This document shows positions 22,284-33,480 of a stretch of 64,000 nucleotides of DNA, piece by piece. The position numbers and the translations under genes are program-made. The notes beneath the pieces were generated by a model. The model was not told the DNA's origin and made no database searches. It saw only the letters and a program-made list of their open reading frames with translations. Position 1 is the first letter of the stretch, and every line of letters begins with the position of its first letter. This DNA comes from Aulostomus chinensis (taxonomy: Eukaryota > Chordata > Actinopteri > Syngnathiformes > Aulostomidae). The DNA is taken from positions 24,979,027-25,043,026 of the forward strand of contig JBBMOA010000017.1 of the NCBI GenBank assembly GCA_037954235.1, in the 5' to 3' direction.

Positions 22284-25200
22284 CATTTACGACAGCTATT
22301 TGCGGGCTTCAGTCAGATAGGAGGAGAGCCACTAGATCACGCCCACGAGGATAAAAGCCAATCAGAATCAACGGTCCAACAAGCCAAAGTGTTCACGGTT
22401 AATAATCCGACACCAGCAGACAAAAGAACAGACGCGTGGCACTGATTTCACTCCTGATCCATTCATTACTACTTTGCCGTTCACTGCTGAGATGTCGTCC
22501 AAACTTGTCTCCATACGCTCTATCAGCAGTTCGTGTACTCTCACCAGACGTGAATCACAGCTTCCTGTCTTCTCTGACGTGTGTTTGAGCTCCCGCCTGC
22601 ATCAACCAGGCCTGGAGGTTCCAGGCTGTGCCGACGACGTTCAAAACTGGAACAGTGAAGGACGTTCAACATGAGACAGATGTCACATCCAACCTTGTGA
22701 TTAACGAATGATGAATCCTCTCCAGGGATTGGTTCAGACATGAGAGACGTTCATTTCACTGACCCCTGTGACTCTCATCCTATTGAAAGCAGCTGATTAC
22801 TGGATCCACTCTCTGGAGATAACAGTCTAATTGAAAACTAGATGGATCCTCTGAACTTTGAAGTTAATTATACAGTATACTGACGTTGATTATTCTCTCT
22901 CAGACTGGACCCGAAGTTGGGAGGAGAGGAAATTAAATTGGTCTGCCCCATTATTCTGGGGATGGTTTTGACAGGGAACGTTTGATTTTGTTTCACAGTT
23001 GGTATTGACTTTCTGATGCTGCACAAATCCTGCAGTGTGTTCGCCAAGAAAAGTTGTGCAGGGGGAAATCTGACATGCCTCCTTTGGTATTTTAACTGAC
23101 CTGCCTTCAAATAATCCTGCACTTCACACACCGTCTCCAGCCTCAGACAAAATGCAATAACACATGCTAAAATATTCACACATAATACATTTATGCTACA
23201 CACACAGACACACACACACACTAATGGGCTTGTTGTCCATCGTTTTTACAGCCACAGGAGCAGATACAGATGCTCCTCTGTGTTTATCACGGAGCACCAG
23301 ACCCCCATGAGATAGCTGACTGCTAGTTAGCTTAGCTGCAATGAACACCAGCTAGCTTACAATCCCAAAACTCAAGTATGCTTTTCTCCAGAACAGTCTG
23401 TGCCAGTCGTCCAGGAGGGGCTCCACAGTGTGTGGACCTGCGCTCTCGTGTCTGAGCGCCACGGAACCCTCTTACATCAGAAACACACTTCAGACTTTCG
23501 AATGCTTCCATCACTCTCAACTTTGGAGTGTGTGGGCCGGTTGGAGGTTACTCCTGTTACTTGGGGAGGTGTGGAGCAAAATGTGAGAATCCTTCTGCTT
23601 AGAAAAATACATTGTGTATAAAAAAAAAGAAAAAAAAAAAGACAAATTTACCAACATTCTGGCCCATAAAGAAGAAGCAGTGAGGATGGAAGCAGGGACA
23701 GCGCTCTGCCTTGGAGCCGCGCCGTGTCGCCGGTGGGACTGTGTTTACCGGTACACGCCTGCACTCTCTAATTTCAGAGATTGACCCGTGAGTCTAATGT
23801 AGACGTGATGTTCTAATGCTTTCATATTTGACTAAGAGAGAAGATAAACTGGGTTTAGTTTAAGGCCAACGGCAACCAAATCTGTCTTTGAACACGCAGC
23901 AGGCGTCTCCTGCAGGCAGCAGTCACATGGTGAGGGAAGGTTAAACACATTTACATCTACAACAAGAACAAGTCCCTGGGGACGCCAGAGGTTAATTTCC
24001 TCGGCATAGACCACCTAATAGCAGCTGCTTATGGAGGGAGAGTATTACTCATTTTCTTGCTGAACAGATTTCCTCCAGAGAATCCAACTCAATTACTAAC
24101 TTTCACTGTTCCGTTAACCTTCCACAAGCGGGGGATAAATTAAAGGTTAATTTCCATAAGTCCCTCAGAATTGATTACTCCTCTTATTGACCTCTGCTCT
24201 GCATTTTAATTTTACATGCTGAATACATATTTTGCGAGTAATGTGCTGATTATGACTGTGCTCTTAATACTGAATGAATGCGCCGACACTCTTTGCTAAA
24301 CACCAGCACTCATCGTGTCAGCTTCAAATCTCAGCGTCGCACTGGAGAATTTAACCTGAAGTTGCAACTTTTCTTTTTCTTTTATTTATTAAGTGTATTT
24401 TCAATTTTCCCTTAAAAACCCAGAATGAACTTGAAAAAGTCTTTAGGTATGGCAGAAAAGAATATTTGTGCCGAATGGAGCTGGAGAAATGTGTGGATTG
24501 ATAAAAGATGAACTTGAATAACTGCACTGGAAGCTCAACGATGACTCACTGCACGTCGGGGCTCGTGGTGGTCGACCAGGAGAGCACGCGATCCCTCCAT
24601 TTCATTATCAATCGATGAGTTTGACTGGCAATCTACCTTCTTTGTTAACAGACAGGAGAATTAGCGTGGATAAAATTTCAAATATGGGGGCGCAAAGACA
24701 TAAAACCAGAACAGCATCCACTTTCAGGAGATTTCAGGAGTGACACGAGCGAGCGGCTGCAGACAGTGAGAGCTGTCGGACGCTAAACGCTGCTTCATCG
24801 ATGTATCACTGGTAAGATTTATGGCAGTCAGACGAGCTGATTGACCAGCTGATGAGCCGTCAGACAGGAGCTGGGCAGCTGCTGGTGCATGTGACTTTAA
24901 TGTTCTGCCTGATGCCAAAGCTCAGATTGATAGGAGGGTGTCAGTGTTGGCAGCAGAGCCGAGGTGTTGAACCTCCGAGCGCTGAAACGCGTCACGCTCT
25001 ACAAACGGAGCCTTCTTCTACTCTACCGAACTAATTAGCTCTGCATCATTAGTCCCCAAAATTAGACTACAGGAGGAGTTCAGTCCTTTCATCTTTAATG
25101 ATGTTGTCCTTGTTAGTCCAGTCAGGGCAAAGACCCCAGCTCCCTACAGCACCGCTTCTAAGTCTGGGTTCCACAAGAACCACAACAACAGGACACAATT

Positions 25201-25310
25201 CAACATCTGGACTGATTCAAATGGAGTAATGAGCTCCAGATGGAAATTATGAAATGAATTACCATGAAATGTGTGTAATATCTTTGCTGATGTTCCTCTC
25301 AGGACAAGCT
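22282..25310. other. single-copy non-coding sequence, AT-rich in part
   Basis: A short CA run sits at 23200-23220 and an A-rich run at about 23620-23640. The AT-rich block at about 24000-24450 is rich in TAAT-type words and free of repeats. The stretch TAGTTAGCTTAGCTGCAATG near 23324 also occurs in close form near 62710. AATCCTTCTGCTTAGA near 23589 recurs near 40480. No gene is seen. Confidence 0.45.
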
Positions 25311-25314
25311 TCTC

Positions 25315-25372
25315 TGACCTGGTGGCTAAGTGGCTAAGTAGTTAGCACTCATGGCCAGAAGCCCCCCCCCAG
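25315..25372 (+). mobile_element. SINE head fragment (tRNA-like box A)
   Basis: GTGGCTAAGTAGTTAGCACTC followed by CAGAAG matches the head of the tRNA-derived SINE seen at 32107-32528. The rest is replaced by a poly-C tract. Confidence 0.4.
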
Positions 25373-27390
25373 CATCAGAAACACGTACCGGTGCATGCGG
25401 GACTGCTTTAAATAGGGACAGGATGTTCCTTGTCTTCAGACTTGTCTAAGGTCTTAGGGAACATCCTCACACATGTGATACTTCAGCCTGCTCAACATTA
25501 CGAATTACTCCTCAAACACACACATGCAACTGAGTGTGTCTAAGTGGAAATGTGTGTGTGTGTTTGAGAGTAAATCCTTTGTCCCCCTGCTTTAATCCAA
25601 CAAGGTATGCTTCCAGAGATACTCCAGCGGCTACAAATCCTATTTTCCCTCTGAAGTAGCCATTTTTCCTCCTCTTCTTCGTTCTCACCTTCAAACACTC
25701 TGAAACAACAGGAAGCTTTTCATCTTACACACTTTTCAGCGATACGGTGAGAATGTTAAATATGTCTCCCTGCACTCGTCTCCTAATTCCAGTTTCTCCT
25801 CTTTTCATCCGCTGGTGTCTGACACCAGAGACTCTTGCTTGTGTCTTCATCACATCTGTTCTCCTCTTCCTCTCAGTCTTAATTATCGGGCTCCACACAC
25901 AAGTCCTGCCGCGTTCTTACTCTTTCCTTTACTCTTCCTCTTCGTGTTTTCTGGTTCTAGCTTTTCTCTCCCGACACACTGAAGGGTTCTCTAAGTAAGT
26001 GAAATGAATGTAATGCGTGTGGACCAAGACGGTGTGAATTATTCAGCAGCCAGGATCATTCTGAACGAGTCCTATTGAAGTCTGCTGGAGTGGTGTTATT
26101 CTCATAATAAAGAGGCTCTTGTGAGTCACTGACACATGATGAGGTTCTGGAAATGTGAATTAAAGCGAGAGCCAAAATCAAATGATGTGATTTTAAACTC
26201 TGCAGGAGGAGTAAGAAAGGAGCAGGTCAGACCATTAAATGCTTACAAATGGCTGTTTGCTGCTCTTCTGTTTCTTTTGAACTTGGCTGCCGTTTCTCCA
26301 CAGCTGAGTGTCCTGCACTCGTCGCCGTTCTTCTTTTCAACGAGCGAGTGTGCGGGGTCTCCTTTTTACAGCTCATTCACGCTTGCGTTTGATGTCTTTT
26401 TCCTTCCTTTATGCGTTTTGCCAAATAAATCTGCATCACTGCCTCCCACATCGGAGAGTGAGAACAAGTTATCACAATTACTACGTTGTATGTCTTCTTT
26501 TCTTTTCCCCCTTTTCTTCATGCATCAAAACTGCAGGAGCAAGATTGGATTTTTATTTTCTTAGCTGAATGGGATGTTTCTATAAAAGTTTGCAAGAAGA
26601 AGAAAAATCCTGGGAAAAAAGGACTGTCACGGCACACACACAGCACACGTGACACACTCACACTCTTATATTTACTTCCCCAAGTCTCTGGAACTGTAGA
26701 GTTACTCAATCGTGACCCAGTCAGTCATGCTAATGGGTGGTTTTTATACAGTTGACTACCTCAATTACACTCAAGGGTGGGATCCATCGAGAGTCCCGAC
26801 TAAATCGAGGTCAACAGAACCTGCTCTGGTAGATTAAGGTCACAGAAAAGGTAGCTTCAATCCACTTTGATCTTCACAGCTTGGATACACTTCTCTCATT
26901 TCCATACATGCGCTGGGTTTGCATTCTAGGTATTCCAGTGACGATGAGGGTAATTTTTCATTTCCATAACATCTCCATATCATTATCATAACCTTTATGG
27001 CTAATCATCGAGACGAAAGTCAGTAAAATCCCAAGCCTGCATCTGAAGGACGTGCAGCCATGGAGTTTTACTTCAACGTGAGCGCATGGGATTACAAACA
27101 GAACACAGCTTTAAGGACATCTCTCATGTCATGTGTGTACTTTCATAGTTTTCCTGGTGTGTCTTAATGCCCTGCAGACCTCGAGACGACACCTGGGGCG
27201 TCACATTTTGAAGACATTGAAGCTGAGAATTAGACGGATGCATTAACGCAACCTTGGCGTCATATTGAAGCAGCTCTAACTGGTCTGACTGGATATGGCT
27301 CGACCCACCTGCTCGTTCCAGTAGAAACTTAAACTGGAGTGTGACAGTAATTTGTGTTGAGCTCAGTCAGGGTACAGCCGAGCATAGAGA
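25373..27390. other. single-copy non-coding sequence
   Basis: A 142-codon + frame (26136-26564) is rich in Phe/Leu/Ser because the DNA is T-rich. No signal peptide plus domain arrangement or splice context convinces. No gene is called. Confidence 0.45.
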
Positions 27391-27630
27391 CGTGGATTAC
27401 ACCTGCAGACGCACTTGAGAGTTGGCAACAGACATTTTTGTATGGATTAGCTGTTGTTCGCCATCATTCTCCATTAGCTTCAAGCTAATGCACGTGGCTG
27501 GCTCTGTCTGCATTTTATATTCACAAAGAAGAAATGCAGGAGGGAAAAAAACTCTTTGGGAACTTAAGGCACCTTTGAGTGAGTACTTGAAGGCCAAAAA
27601 CACAGTTTGCTTGCGGTACTGCTTCAAGGC
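27391..27630 (+). repeat. dispersed repeat R1, copy 5
   Basis: 5' GTGGATTACACCTG, then TTAGCTTCAAGCTAATGC, GTGGCTGGCTCTGTCTGCAT, CACAAAGAAGAAATGCAGG, GGGAAAAAAACTCTTTG, TACTTGAAGGCCAAAAACAC and GTACTGCTTCAAGG. Near full length. Confidence 0.7.
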
Positions 27631-28068
27631 AATGCAGCCTGTGCAGCATTGCTACCAGGCGCTTCACCCCAGTGCTCCCAGCAGCCTGCCACTGGCTGTG
27701 TGGACACAAGTGGATGCCGAAGATCAGCAGCATTCACACCCATATTTTCTCCTCATATCTGCATCTATCTATATTTACTGACCTGATCAGAAGCACAGAA
27801 GAACTTCTCTTTGAAAAGCTTTAAATTACTGAAGGATGAGCGAGTGTTTCTCAGTAAGCGCTGCTGCGGTTAATCCTGAGCTGGAGGGGAAAATCACTTT
27901 CTTACATGTTCCAGATGAGATGGAAATTCACAACTGGAGCAGTTACTATTAAAATAATCCCTCAGGTGTGACGAGCAATGCACCAACAATGACCAGGGTG
28001 ATGAAGAAAGAGTCAAGCAAAGACGGAAGCCACTCAGGATCCAAACGCACGTGAACAGAGTTTAACGT

Positions 28069-28140
28069 GAGGAAGCAAGGGAGGAAGCAAGTGAGGAAGC
28101 AAGGGAGGAAGCAAGGGAGGAAGCAAGGGAGGAAGCAAGG
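28069..28140. repeat. 12-bp minisatellite (GAGGAAGCAAGG), 6 copies
   Basis: Six head-to-tail 12-bp units with one G/T change. It translates as a Lys/Gln/Gly/Arg repeat, which I treat as an artefact. Confidence 0.95.
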
Positions 28141-28590
28141 GTCAGGTGTCGACTCGCTGACTCAAGCTCGTCTTCTAGCCAACCAGCAATGTGCTCTCAA
28201 CACTGACTCGCCTTTGCTTCCTAGCAGCAGCAATAGATTTCTGATCTGCTCCATGAAACACGCGTTAACACCTCGGCTGCTAATGGATATTATATCAGAG
28301 CTCCATTTCTTTTGCCCGCAGCAATATGATTCGACTGGTGCTTTGTCGGTTGTAATAGAGTTTTACGTCCTGGTCTGATGGATGATGTGGAAGGTTAGAG
28401 GTGAACGGTGAGAAACCAGCAGCCACCAGCTCAAGGTCGTTCAATAATCTTTGCCCCCCGCCCCCCGCCGTCTGACAGCTCGACTGCACAAGCCTGAAAT
28501 GAATACTAACAGAGTTCCTGTCTGCAACAAGGTTGTAAAAAAAATCTCCACAGACTCTGTTGACTTTGTTAGAGAAATTAACTCACTGTC
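28141..28590. other. single-copy non-coding sequence
   Basis: A short G/C-rich CCCCCCGCC stretch lies at about 28454-28468. No gene is seen. Confidence 0.45.
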
Positions 28591-28594
28591 TTAT

Positions 28595-28745
28595 ACCCTC
28601 CAATACAGGGAACCAGCAGGACTCCATTTCTATCCCCGGGGTAGAACCGTTGTACTTTAGAAGGTACTGCCCCAGCAACGGGCCAGGGTACCCTTAAAGG
28701 TACAAGGAGGTATTTTCCTTTCGCAGAGTGTGTGCTGAATATTAA
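28595..28745. mobile_element. possible DNA-transposon fragment (GGTAC-rich)
   Basis: Repeated GGTAC/GTACC words (AAGGTACTGCCCCAGCAACG, GGGTACCCTTAAAGGTACAA) recall a fish non-autonomous transposon in which such motifs alternate. No clear terminal repeat or target duplication was found, so this is tentative. Confidence 0.3.
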
Positions 28746-30000
28746 CTGCTGCTGAAGCAAATGTTTAAGGGGCCCAGACCAGAAGTTACGGTGTAATTTA
28801 GTCAAGATGACAACATGTTAATTTACTTTCTTAGCTTGGTGATGTAATCAAAGTCCCATCCCTGAAATACACCTGTGAGCTCCCCTTCACCAACAGAGGA
28901 AGCTGGCAGCATAATTATCTGCTGCTGTATGAATCCAGAGCTACTGTGCCTGTAAATCCATCCAAGTTCCATTGTCTTATCTATTTTTCTCCGAGGCAGG
29001 TGGGGGGATGCCTGTATCATGAGATTCCCCCCAGAGGGAGTTGAGAGACACAGGAAAGCCAGAGATCTCTCAGGAAAAAAACCAACAAGAAACTCTGTAT
29101 TGGTACCAGTACCAATACCAAAGATTTTGGTACCAATTCTTAAATGTCAAAGGTGAAGGATGAACTTTGAAACATCTTTACAAGAAAAGATTTTTGATAA
29201 TGAGATAATCTGACTGCTCTTTCTACATTCGGCCTTCATCACTAGACGCAGGAACAATGAACACAGGGCCGCGGTTTACGTCTGGAAATGTGTACTTTGA
29301 CCTGAAAGCACATTTAAAAGAAGTAAACTGAAGAAGTACACTAGAATAAAGCTTTTCTTTCGGAAGGAAGACAGAGAAATAGTGGTATTTTCTAATCTCT
29401 CTGCTCTCCTCTCTTCCTCTCCTCCGCTGTGCATACAGGTTGTCAGAGTTCAGATTCTATTCCTCCTGAATCCTTTTCAACACATTTTCCCTTCACCTCC
29501 ATATCAAAGCCAACAAAGGCAGTTAATTTGCCTCGGTAGCGGAATAGGTTGTGCTCACCATGGGTTTCTCTGCAGCTATGCTCCCCAACTCTGTGCAGAT
29601 ACGGGGCAGCAAAATGAGAGACTGCATGATGAAATCAGCATAAAAGTGCATCTGACTGTTAAGTTCACTGGCTTATTGTGTTAGAAGAGAGTCGATGAGA
29701 CAGACGGAGGTGCAGGAAGAAAGAGATGGCGAGAGATAGATGGAGAACATGCGGATCCAGACTGATGGTGATGGGGAGAGCAGCCCAGCTCGGGGACTAA
29801 TTAAACCACCATTGTTGGCTTTGATACAGGGGAGGAAGAATGATACTGAGAGTGATTCAGCAGGAATGGAGTTTTCAACTTCAGTAGCACTACAGAGCCG
29901 GTTCAGACGCCGTTTGAATTCCTCCATCTTCATCCTGCATCATTAGAACCACGGCAGCCATTCAACATTATTAGCCTCACTTTTATTTAAAGAAGCACTG
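28746..30000. other. single-copy non-coding sequence
   Basis: A TTGGTACC-rich 50-bp patch lies at about 29097-29140. No open frame is supported. Confidence 0.45.
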
Positions 30001-30858
30001 ACCATTGCTCCAGCACAAGCCTCTCACAGATAAATGTCCTAGGGATTCCCTCACACTTTTCCTACGATTATTTTTATGTTACAACCCCCAAGTTAGCCAT
30101 TAGCCTCATATCTTTGTGCCTTTATAAATGAGGCCACATTTCCTCTCCTCTGTGCTATCAGGACACAAAATGGTTTTATTGTCCAATAATCCCTTATCAT
30201 GAAATTATTTTCTGTTGTAATTCGTGACAGCCTCATTTAGCATGAGGGGGAAGCAGCTAATAATGAGGAAAGTTCGGTGATAATAATATTAGATTCCACT
30301 CTATTGATATCAGGAGAAGTTGATTACCTCACAGCTCATAGATCAACTCAATACAAAACCAAAATGTGTATCCTGTTACACAATTTCTGCAATTAAGCAT
30401 CTGGACAAGTGCGGTTATTCAGCCACAGCAAACTCTCCCACACAAAGCGGTCAATCAAACCAAGTCAAGTTTGATTTCCACTGCTGTGGATAACGGTAAC
30501 AACACGTTGTCATGCAGTGCAAACGATATCTCAGGGGATTCACCCAATCCCTTAAGAGACCGGATTAATTGAAATACTTGTTTTATGGATTAGAAACCCA
30601 AACAATCCCAATATGTGTTATCGTAGTGTCAGACTGTCAAGCCTTATGAGATTTAAATAATGAAGATATAATGGTTTCTCCCATATCTCAGTATTACACA
30701 CAATCTCACAATTAGAAAGCTGAGACTGGGAAGGCGGGCAAAATTAAAACCAATAATCCCAGAGGAGTAGTGGGATTAGACCTGGGAGCAATTACTATTT
30801 CTATTAACAAGACTGTAACAGGGTCACTGACTGGATAACCAAGAGCGATGGATTTTAT

Positions 30859-30891
<33 letters not shown>

Positions 30892-31110
30892 CAGGGAGAG
30901 ACAGGGGGAAGCGAGACAGATTACCAGTCATATGTAATTCTGAGTCCTTCATCCTTTATGAATGTTATCAGCTGCTATCAGCAAATGCTGGAGCTCAATT
31001 GTAATTTTCACTGTAATTAAAATACATTAAAATTGATTGTTGGATTTACAACATCTCCCAAACGAATGTAAACCTCCAAAACAAAAGGAGTCACCGAGGA
31101 CAACTTCTGT
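30000..31110. other. AT-rich repeat-poor block
   Basis: About 1.1 kb with almost no simple repeats except (TG)n(AG)n at 30860-30890, rich in TAAT, ATTA and CAATTA words. The composition is like that of vertebrate conserved non-coding elements, but conservation cannot be seen from one sequence. Confidence 0.3.
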
Positions 31111-31287
31111 TTTAGCTGTGTGAGTGTGTGTTTCCTTCAGCGTGGCTTAAGAGAAAAAAAGATTTCGCTGTTTGTAAATTCGCCCTGACATTCACCTTAT
31201 TCTGCCACGTCCAGTTTCAAGGTGAGAATTTGTTTCATCCGCTTTCACGCTCTCCCTGCGGTCTGACAACAAAACAAAGACATTTTT

Positions 31288-31420
31288 CTCAATATGATGT
31301 CTTCATGGAGCTCACCACCACTGAAGGGCTCCTCCAGGGCGGCGTGGCGCTGGAGGAGACGGCGGCGTGGCGCTGGAGGGGACAGCGACGCGCATCCAGG
31401 CCAAAGACTCACAGGTATCG
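31288..31420 (+). CDS. candidate exon-like segment interrupted by a 23-bp tandem duplication (speculative)
   Basis: A + frame reads Y-D-V-F-M-E-L-T-T-T-E-G-L-L-Q-G-G-V-A-L. The motif GGCGGCGTGGCGCTGGAGG then occurs twice, 23 bp apart. Since 23 is not a multiple of three, the repeat shifts the frame. After the second copy the original reading resumes as L-E-G-T-A-T-R-I-Q-A-K-D-S-Q. The resumed frame ends at CAG|GTATCG, a possible donor. The acceptor side is poor. Without the extra 23 bp the segment would be one continuous frame, which hints at a decayed or sequencing-altered exon. The product is unknown. Confidence 0.18.
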
Positions 31421-31612
31421 AGGTCCATTTGGATTCATGTCTTCTTCTTTTTCCTTTGTGCTCCGTGATTTCACACCCTGATCCTGTAACCTCCTGGAAT
31501 CGTTTCCTCCTGGTTCGAAGCCTCAGGAACAGCGGCCAACGGCCGAACCAACACGCCGCCTCTGACGATGTCTATGCATTTTCCTCACAGATACAAGACA
31601 CCGCTACAACAT

Positions 31613-31638
31613 TCACACACACACACACACACACACAG
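31613..31638. repeat. (AC)n microsatellite
   Basis: AC run of about 13 units. Confidence 0.9.
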
Positions 31639-31837
31639 ACATGTATTTCAGTAGGAAATGTACAGATAAGTTAATTTTACTCAACATTCCAGTTGTAATG
31701 TAGCTGGACTCGTTTATCGGAGGTCGCCACATGGCCCCTGAGTTGGTTGCTCCCCTCCTCTGCTGTCAGACATCGCGTCTCGGTAGATCAGCGGAAAGAA
31801 CCACCTGCCTACCTTCTAATTCAATTTCCCTTTTTAA

Positions 31838-31875
31838 AGGTCATTTTTGGTCCTGGCGTCATCCAGTTGTCTAAA
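31838..31875. repeat. duplicon A, left part (split by transposon)
   Basis: TTGGTCCTGGCGTCATCCAG followed by TTGTCTAAAC matches the start of duplicon B at 35092-35122. Duplicon A resumes at 33273 after the inserted element. Confidence 0.75.
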
Positions 31876-32098
31876 CTAGACCTGTCAGTCCATTAAAAAA
31901 ATTAATCCGATGAATCGCATGGTTGTCCATAGTTAACTCATGATTAATCACATATTTTTATCTGCACTAAATCTTCCTTAAACTGATATTTTTCATTTTT
32001 TTAATTAACCATATCAACATGGGAGTAGGCAAATAGATGCTTTCTGCAAATGCAGCATGTTTATTAGTGTTGGAGCAATGTACTGTCCAGAAGTACAA

Positions 32099-32106
32099 AC
32101 AAAAGA
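32099..32106. repeat. target-site duplication of the nested SINE, left
   Basis: ACAAAAGA, identical to 32529-32536. Confidence 0.6.
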
Positions 32107-32528
32107 GAAAAAAAATCCATCCATTTTCTACCACTTATCCTGTTAAGGGTCGCGGGGGGTGGAGCCTATCCCAGCAGCTACAGGTGAGAGGTGTGGTTCA
32201 CCCTGGACAGGTCACCAGTCCATGGCAGGGCCAACACATACAGACAGACAACCATTGGCTCTCCCAGCCACGCCTACGGTCAATTTAGAGTCTGGATTAA
32301 CCTGGTCCCTCTTGATGTCTTTGGACTGTGGAGGAAGCTGGAGTACCAGAGAGAACCCAGCAGGAACAGGGAGAACATGGAGACTCACACAGAGAGACCC
32401 CGTGCTGCAGCCGGGGCTCCACCCACAACCTTCTTGCTGGGGGGCCACAGGGAGGACCACTGCTCCACCCACAACCTTCTTGCTGTGAGGCGACAGTGCT
32501 GACCTCTGCACCACCGTGCTGCCCCAAC
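32107..32528 (-). mobile_element. tRNA-headed SINE nested in the hAT element
   Basis: Read on the minus strand it begins GGGCAGCACGGTGGTGCAGA with a box-A-like GTGCAGAGGTCAGCACTGTC, then GCCTCACAGCAAGAAGGTTG. It continues through a conserved body (TTTGGACTGTGGAGGAAG as read on +) and ends CGACCCTTAACAGGATAAG, with a short GGATGGAT tail and an A/T-rich run. This layout matches a SINE family widespread in teleosts. A stretch of about 46 bp containing GCTCCACCCACAACCTTCTT is duplicated in tandem (32416 and 32462). It is flanked by 8-bp ACAAAAGA repeats. No protein is encoded; the open frames here are artefacts. Confidence 0.82.
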
Positions 32529-32536
32529 ACAAAAGA
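32529..32536. repeat. target-site duplication of the nested SINE, right
   Basis: ACAAAAGA, identical to 32099-32106. Confidence 0.6.
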
Positions 32537-32689
32537 TGCATAGGGTTAAAAAAAAAAAAAAATTATAAACTCAAGCCCAACAAATATACTAGTAATGATT
32601 ACTAGTACGAACTGAAGTAGTTGAACTATTAAGCCATTAACACAAAAGGATGACCCTTATGCATTGCATCAAACTGTGATGCACAGAAT

Positions 32690-33010
32690 AAATTAAATTA
32701 AATAAAAGCAATGAATGAAGTGCTCATTAAACAGGGGGCAGTGCAACACAGGACAGGACTCCAATGATATGGTGGGGATATCGCGGGTGCTGGACGCCTC
32801 CAATGGGCTCCGTCGTGCCAAACAATCTAGCGTGGTTTGATTTAGGCCAGAAGGGAGCGGAGGGCTCTCTGCATCAGCTGTGTGCTTCGTGGACAAGTGA
32901 CACTTAAGACTGCTCGTACTCAAGTGGAAACTAAATTCAGCTTTTCAGTGAAAGCATGTCACATTTTTCCTGTCGAGTCTGCCGTCTAGCAGGACTTTGA
33001 AGTTGAACTT
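32690..33010 (-). pseudogene. hAT transposase 5' relic: broken BED zinc finger
   Basis: Minus-strand frame reads D-G-R-L-D-R-K-N-V-T-C-F-H, then a stop (TGA at 32947-32945) where the second cysteine of the BED Cys-x2-Cys pair is expected. It continues K-A-E-F-S-F-H-L-S-T-S-S-L-K-C-H, then L-S-T-K-H. BED fingers of hAT and ZBED proteins have this Cys-Cys / T-S-x-L-x-x-H-L-x-x-x-H layout, and the following L-P-S-G-L-N-Q-T-T-L-D resembles the linker after such fingers. No catalytic core or dimerisation domain follows, so the element is non-autonomous and the frame is dead. Confidence 0.7.
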
Positions 33011-33272
33011 TCCGTTTAAAACGGATGTATTCTTTTCCATGTTCGTCCTTCCTTAACGCTCATCTGCTCTCAGTTTTTTGTTTGTTTACAAGCTGCAACC
33101 GGCTGCATCTCACGTCTGACGAGTGGTGCGTTCACGTCTGGTTTTCCGCAAACTACGGCATGGTCAAAGGGTCAAAAAGCACCGTGCGCATTAATCACGA
33201 TAAAAAAAATTATCGGCGATAAAGGGACGTTGTGTTAACGCGTTAATAACGCGTTAACACTGACACCTGTAG

Positions 33273-33480
33273 TCTAGACATGACACTGGTTACATCATCA
33301 GAGGGAAAAGTGGGTGCTGTTGGACAAGTTCATTTAGTCTTCTGCCTCAAAAAGGCACCCAAAGCCCAAGTATTTTATAAAGTAGCTTAGAGTTCAAGTA
33401 AGTGAGATGAGAAGAGGCGAGCACCAGGTGTCGTCAGCATGAGCTACCTTTGAATTAACAAAACACTGGAGGTGTATGAA
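33273..33480. repeat. duplicon A, right part, tRNA body deleted
   Basis: Closely matches duplicon B at 35121-35368 through CATGACACTGGTTACATCAT, AGAGGGAAAAGTGGGTGCTG, AAAGTAGCTTAGAGTTCAAG and GAGCTACCTTTGAATTAACA. Where B carries a tRNA-Phe relic and the 36.97-kb locus carries an intact tRNA-Phe, A jumps from GAGCACCAGGTG (ends 33430) to TCGTCAG. That keeps only the last few bases of the tRNA 3' end. Confidence 0.8.

Larger units (their letters stand above)
31876..33272. mobile_element. degenerate hAT transposon, about 1.4 kb
   Basis: The related duplicon at 35.1 kb is an empty site reading GTGTCTAAACATGACAC. Here TCTAAACT (31870-31877) and TCTAGACA (33273-33280) flank the insertion as a decayed 8-bp target duplication. 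The ends are CTAGACCTGTCAG and, on the opposite strand, CTACAGGTGTCAG. The subterminal regions are full of TTAACGCG/ATTAATC words typical of one class of vertebrate hAT elements. Inside, on the minus strand, lies a BED zinc-finger relic (32870-33000). A SINE sits in the middle (32107-32528). The exact left boundary is uncertain by 1-2 bases because the target and the element ends share TCTA. Confidence 0.82.

Noticed and set aside
26136..26564. 142-codon + frame with hydrophobic stretches
   Set aside because: Hydrophobicity comes from T-rich DNA. No start context, family or splice support.
31770..31815. tRNA-like words near CGGTAGATCAGCGG
   Set aside because: No acceptor, anticodon or T arm can be formed.
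32159..32541. Overlapping 70-109-codon frames
   Set aside because: They lie within the SINE, which is non-coding.
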